NCBI RefSeq assembly: GCF_000799075.1
Contig: NZ_JTLI01000024.1
Span: forward strand, 1 to 38,105
DNA: 38,105 bases
From: Cetobacterium sp. ZOR0034
GTDB lineage: Bacteria; Fusobacteriota; Fusobacteriia; Fusobacteriales; Fusobacteriaceae
Direction of reading: 5' to 3'
Program-made: the position numbers and the translations under genes
Notes under the pieces: model-generated
Databases searched by the model: none
Told to the model about the DNA's origin: nothing
What the model saw: only the letters and a program-made list of their open reading frames with translations
Shown here: positions 35,481 to 38,105 of the stretch, one piece after another
Numbering within the stretch: the first letter of the stretch is position 1
How the letters are laid out: each line of letters starts with the position of its first letter

Positions 35481-36527
35481 TTAATAATCACTTTCTGGTG
35501 AAATTAAAACTCTTTTATACTTATCAAACTCTTTTAAAAGTTGCTGAATTCCATTTACAACTGCATTTAAAGGATCTTCCGCTACTGTTACCTCTAAGCT
35601 TAAACTTTCTGCAATTCTTTTATCTATTCCTCTTAAAAGTGCTCCTCCTCCTGCTAAGTAGATTCCTTTTCTTTTTATATCTGAAGATAATTCAGGTGGT
35701 GTTTTTTCTAATATTCCTTTGATTTCTTCAATTACTAAAACTATAGCTTCTTCTAACGCTTCCGCTATTTCCGATGAATAAACTTTTACATTTTTTGGTA
35801 ATCCACTCAATGCATTTCTTCCACTTATTTCGATGAAAATATCCTCTTCTAAATCTGTTACTGCTCCGACAGCTATTTTTATCTCTTCAGCTGTTTTCTC
35901 TCCTATAAATAAGTTATGTTTTTGTCTTATATAATCAATTATTAAAGAATCAAACTTATCACCAGCTATTTTCAGTGAAGATGTTTTTACAATTCCTCCA
36001 AGAGATATAACTCCTATCTCTGTTGTTCCTCCACCAATATCTACTACCATATTTCCTTCAGGTTCAAATATATTTAACCCGATTCCAATTGCTGCTGCCA
36101 TAGGTTCTTCTATTAAGTAAGCTTCTCTAGCTCCCGCTTCTCTTGTAACATCCATTACTGCTCTTTTCTCAACTTGAGTTACACCTGCAGGAACACAAAT
36201 TATAACTCTTGGACTTGATAAACTTTTTCCTCTATTTACAACTTTATAAAACTCTCTCAGCATTTTTTCTGTTATTTCATAGTCTGCAATTACACCATTT
36301 TTTAATGGTCTTATCGCTTCAACTGTATGTGGAGTTCTTCCTATCATCTGTTTAGCTTTATCACCAACTTCAAAAATCTCTTTTGTCTTTGTGTTTATAG
36401 CTACAACTGATGGTGCATTCATTATTATACCTTTATTTTTTACACATATTAAAGTATTTGAAGTTCCCAAATCTATTCCTAAATCATCTGAAAATATTCC
36501 TAAAACTTTTCCAAATATTTTTTTCAT
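35481..36527 (-). CDS. mreB: Rod shape-determining protein MreB
   Basis: MreB is the actin-like filament that guides lateral cell-wall synthesis at the inner face of the membrane. The 348-aa protein has the phosphate-1 loop GIDLGTSNT (17-25), VPAGVTQVEKRAV, EPMAAAIG, the phosphate-2 VDIGGGTTEIGV and the adenosine motif LAGGGALLRGI. AAGGAGAG precedes ATG. mreC and mreD do not follow, unlike the common mreBCD order; downstream genes are the exported protein and scpB. Confidence 0.97.
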   Translation of the reverse strand: MKKIFGKVLGIFSDDLGIDLGTSNTLICVKNKGIIMNAPSVVAINTKTKEIFEVGDKAKQMIGRTPHTVEAIRPLKNGVIADYEITEKMLREFYKVVNRGKSLSSPRVIICVPAGVTQVEKRAVMDVTREAGAREAYLIEEPMAAAIGIGLNIFEPEGNMVVDIGGGTTEIGVISLGGIVKTSSLKIAGDKFDSLIIDYIRQKHNLFIGEKTAEEIKIAVGAVTDLEEDIFIEISGRNALSGLPKNVKVYSSEIAEALEEAIVLVIEEIKGILEKTPPELSSDIKRKGIYLAGGGALLRGIDKRIAESLSLEVTVAEDPLNAVVNGIQQLLKEFDKYKRVLISPESDY

Positions 36528-36548
36528 TATAACTCTCCTTAAATTAAT

Positions 36549-37127
36549 TTATATTTTATTTAAACTTTCTATTGTTATTCCTAAATTGTTTAAAGTTTTT
36601 ATAAAATGATTTATTGGAAACCCCATAATCGCAAAGAAATCTCCATCTATCTTATCCACAAAAATAGATCCCAATCCTTGAATACCATAAGCACCAGCTT
36701 TATCCATCGGTTCTCTACTTTCTACATACCATTTTATCTCTTCTTCACTTATACTCTTAAAATAGACTCTACTTTCCACAGCATTAGTTATATCTATATT
36801 TTTAGCTAAATTTACAATCGAATAAGCTGTAATTACTCTATGATCTCTTCCTGAAAGAGATCTCAACATATTTTTAGCTTCCTCTTCAGTTCTAGGTTTT
36901 CCCAAAATAATTCCATCTATTTCTACAACCGTATCTGCACCTACAACATACTCATCTCTGTTCTCTTCTGCTACTGCTATAACTTTTTTCCAAGAAATAT
37001 CTTTTATCTGATCTACAACATTTTCCTTTTCACTAACTTCTTCAATGTCTTTAGTCTTTATTTCCAATTGAAATCCCAGCTGGTTTAATATCTCTTTCCG
37101 TCTCGGAGATTTTGATGCTAATATCAT
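36549..37127 (-). CDS. maf: Maf-like nucleotide pyrophosphatase
   Basis: Maf proteins hydrolyse dTTP/UTP or modified nucleoside triphosphates to monophosphates and have been linked to septum control. The 192-aa protein starts with ASKSPRRKEIL (4-14), has the catalytic GADTVVEIDG (Asp65 region), KPRTEEEAKNML and the C-terminal AGAYGIQGLGS typical of the dTTP/UTPase class. Its start, behind GGGAAGAAG, lies 77 nt inside the end of the preceding gene. Confidence 0.94.
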   Translation of the reverse strand: MILASKSPRRKEILNQLGFQLEIKTKDIEEVSEKENVVDQIKDISWKKVIAVAEENRDEYVVGADTVVEIDGIILGKPRTEEEAKNMLRSLSGRDHRVITAYSIVNLAKNIDITNAVESRVYFKSISEEEIKWYVESREPMDKAGAYGIQGLGSIFVDKIDGDFFAIMGFPINHFIKTLNNLGITIESLNKI

Positions 37128-37905
37128 GCTCTTCTTCCCTCTCTATCTCTTCTATATCAACGATTTTTTTAATTTCATCTTCCTCTAATCCATCAAAACT
37201 CTCTGAATCAATACTCATCAACTCATCCTCATTATTCCCTAACTCTTCTAAACTATCTTTCTCTTGGTATATCTTTTGAATATTACATATCTCATCATAT
37301 ATATCCTTCTCTAATTTAGCTTGTTTTTCAAGTCTAATTCTCTCTTCTTTTAATCTTTTCTCTTCTCTTTTACGAGCTATGTGTCTTTTGAAAAGATTAA
37401 TTATAGATAAAATTGATTTTCTTATCATTTTTCCACAAATTATAATTACTGATATAAAGATTAAAAAAATTAAGCAACCTATAAAAATATCCTCTCTAAC
37501 ATGTGGAAATATTTTTAAAAACGTATATAACTCTATATATCCAAGATTTATATTTAAAAGTCCAATTTGAATAATATGTTCTTGAACTCCGTCGATTGCT
37601 ATTTCACCTAATTTTCTTAAACTATCTACTAAATAAAGATACCCAGTTGCTATTCCAAGAATTATCATAAAAACTAACCTTACTTTTAAAACTACCCTTT
37701 TATTTGGATTCTTCATAAACAAAGAAAATCCATAAGTTATTAAAAATACCCATAGCATTTTTTCATATATTCCTAAGTATTCATGTAGGTATAAATATAC
37801 ATTATTTATTTGTAAAAAATTTGGATAAAAATAACCTAAAAAAAAGTAAATCAATGAAACAATGTATATAACTTTAAAACTAAATAACATCTTTATATTT
37901 TTCAT
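37051..37905 (-). CDS. Membrane protein of unknown function with acidic coiled-coil tail
   Basis: The 284-aa protein has about four or five TM helices in the first 170 residues (around 10-27, 48-62, 75-95 and 140-160). A basic stretch follows (KRHIARKREEKRLKEE), then a coiled coil and a very acidic C-terminal part rich in Glu, Asp, Ile and Ser. I do not recognise a family. It is the first gene of the ten-gene operon, with a good promoter and AAGGTG 5 nt before ATG, just upstream of maf and mreB. Its 3' end overlaps maf by 77 nt. Confidence 0.82.
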   Translation of the reverse strand: MKNIKMLFSFKVIYIVSLIYFFLGYFYPNFLQINNVYLYLHEYLGIYEKMLWVFLITYGFSLFMKNPNKRVVLKVRLVFMIILGIATGYLYLVDSLRKLGEIAIDGVQEHIIQIGLLNINLGYIELYTFLKIFPHVREDIFIGCLIFLIFISVIIICGKMIRKSILSIINLFKRHIARKREEKRLKEERIRLEKQAKLEKDIYDEICNIQKIYQEKDSLEELGNNEDELMSIDSESFDGLEEDEIKKIVDIEEIEREEEHDISIKISETERDIKPAGISIGNKD

Positions 37906-37938
37906 TCATGCACCTTTTTATTAAACTTTTTTCATAAT

Positions 37939-37967
37939 ATTGTACCATACAGATATAGAGTTTTCAA
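37939..37967 (-). promoter_or_regulatory. Promoter of the ten-gene maf-mreB-gat operon
   Basis: On the minus strand TTGAAA (37962-37967), a 17-nt spacer and TACAAT (37939-37944) precede the first ATG by 33 nt. Confidence 0.8.
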
Positions 37968-37987
37968 GCAATTAAGATTTGGGTAAT

Positions 37988-38015
37988 AAAAAAGTAGACT
38001 TCTTTGAAGTCTACT
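37988..38015 (-). terminator. Terminator after tRNA-Leu
   Basis: AGTAGACTTC (37993-38002) pairs perfectly with GAAGTCTACT (38006-38015). On the minus strand a U run follows. It lies 17 nt past the tRNA 3' end and separates it from the next promoter. Confidence 0.9.
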
Positions 38016-38032
38016 GTATAATGTCTATAAAG

Positions 38033-38105
38033 TGGTGCGAGAGGAGGGACTTGAACCCTCACGTCGAAACGCCAGATCCTAAGTCTGGTGCGTCTGCCAA
38101 TTCCG
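38033..38105 (-). tRNA. tRNA-Leu (TAG), 5' end cut by window
   Basis: Read on the minus strand, the anticodon arm CCAGAC-TTAGGAT-CTGG gives anticodon TAG for leucine. The long variable arm (TGGCGTTTCGACGT region) is typical of class II tRNAs. The T-arm GGGTTCAAGTCCC and a CCA end (38033-38035) are present. The 5' acceptor strand lies beyond the window end. Confidence 0.93.

Noticed and set aside
1..38105. CRISPR arrays, insertion sequences, prophage or genomic island borders
   Set aside because: No repeated spacer structure, transposase or integrase was found, and the tRNA genes at both ends carry no adjacent integrase or repeated attachment site. Composition looks uniform.

Overview
The window is about 38 kb of strongly AT-rich, densely packed bacterial chromosome with no mobile element, phage gene or CRISPR array. 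Several features point to a diderm: an LpxL/HtrB-type acyltransferase, a signal-peptide-bearing L,D-transpeptidase and a lipoprotein. These occur with Gram-positive-like housekeeping genes (HPr kinase, SepF, RapZ/YvcJ, NrnA, YitT, GatCAB). That mix, with the base composition, fits Fusobacteriota (a Cetobacterium- or Fusobacterium-like organism). The phylum is an inference from gene content; the genus is a guess.

Layout. (1) 1-72: a 5'-truncated tRNA-Met and its terminator. (2) 158-7575, minus strand: carA and carB with an attenuator-type leader, then a P-type cation ATPase whose leader carries a yybP-ykoY (Mn2+) riboswitch with an expression-platform terminator. (3) 7593-13246, plus strand: a GrdX-family gene with its own terminator, then rapZ, uvrC, a lipoprotein and a membrane-anchored GAF-PP2C phosphatase. 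(4) 13253-17767: a nucleoside-type ABC transporter (ATPase and two permeases) and a DUF1385 protein. (5) 17780-20780: a cysteine-rich small protein and clpB. (6) 20782-20940: a solitary 5S rRNA gene with its own promoter. (7) 28247-20984, minus strand: an eight-gene operon lpxL-like, mtnN, folC, a small membrane protein, a double-length hprK, yitT, nrnA, sepF. (8) 37967-28275, minus strand: a ten-gene operon with a membrane protein, maf, mreB, an unknown exported protein, scpB, an RluB-type pseudouridine synthase, gatC, gatA, gatB and an L,D-transpeptidase. (9) A tRNA-Leu(UAG), cut by the window end, with its terminator.

Three points deserve most attention. First, the carAB leader holds a 60-codon ORF with a strong ribosome binding site. 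It runs through an extremely U-rich stretch and through a perfect terminator hairpin, and stops 10 nt before carA. This is the architecture of UTP-sensitive pyrBI attenuation in enteric bacteria, here on a different operon. Second, the HPr kinase gene encodes two HprK-like halves in one chain, and the N-terminal half has lost its P-loop and catalytic histidine. Third, the ATPase riboswitch implies that this Ca2+-ATPase-like pump is Mn2+-responsive. The operons otherwise combine envelope growth and division (mreB, L,D-transpeptidase, lpxL, sepF, scpB), translation and RNA maintenance (gatCAB, rluB, nrnA, tRNAs, 5S) and nucleotide metabolism (carAB, maf, nucleoside transporter, mtnN, folC).
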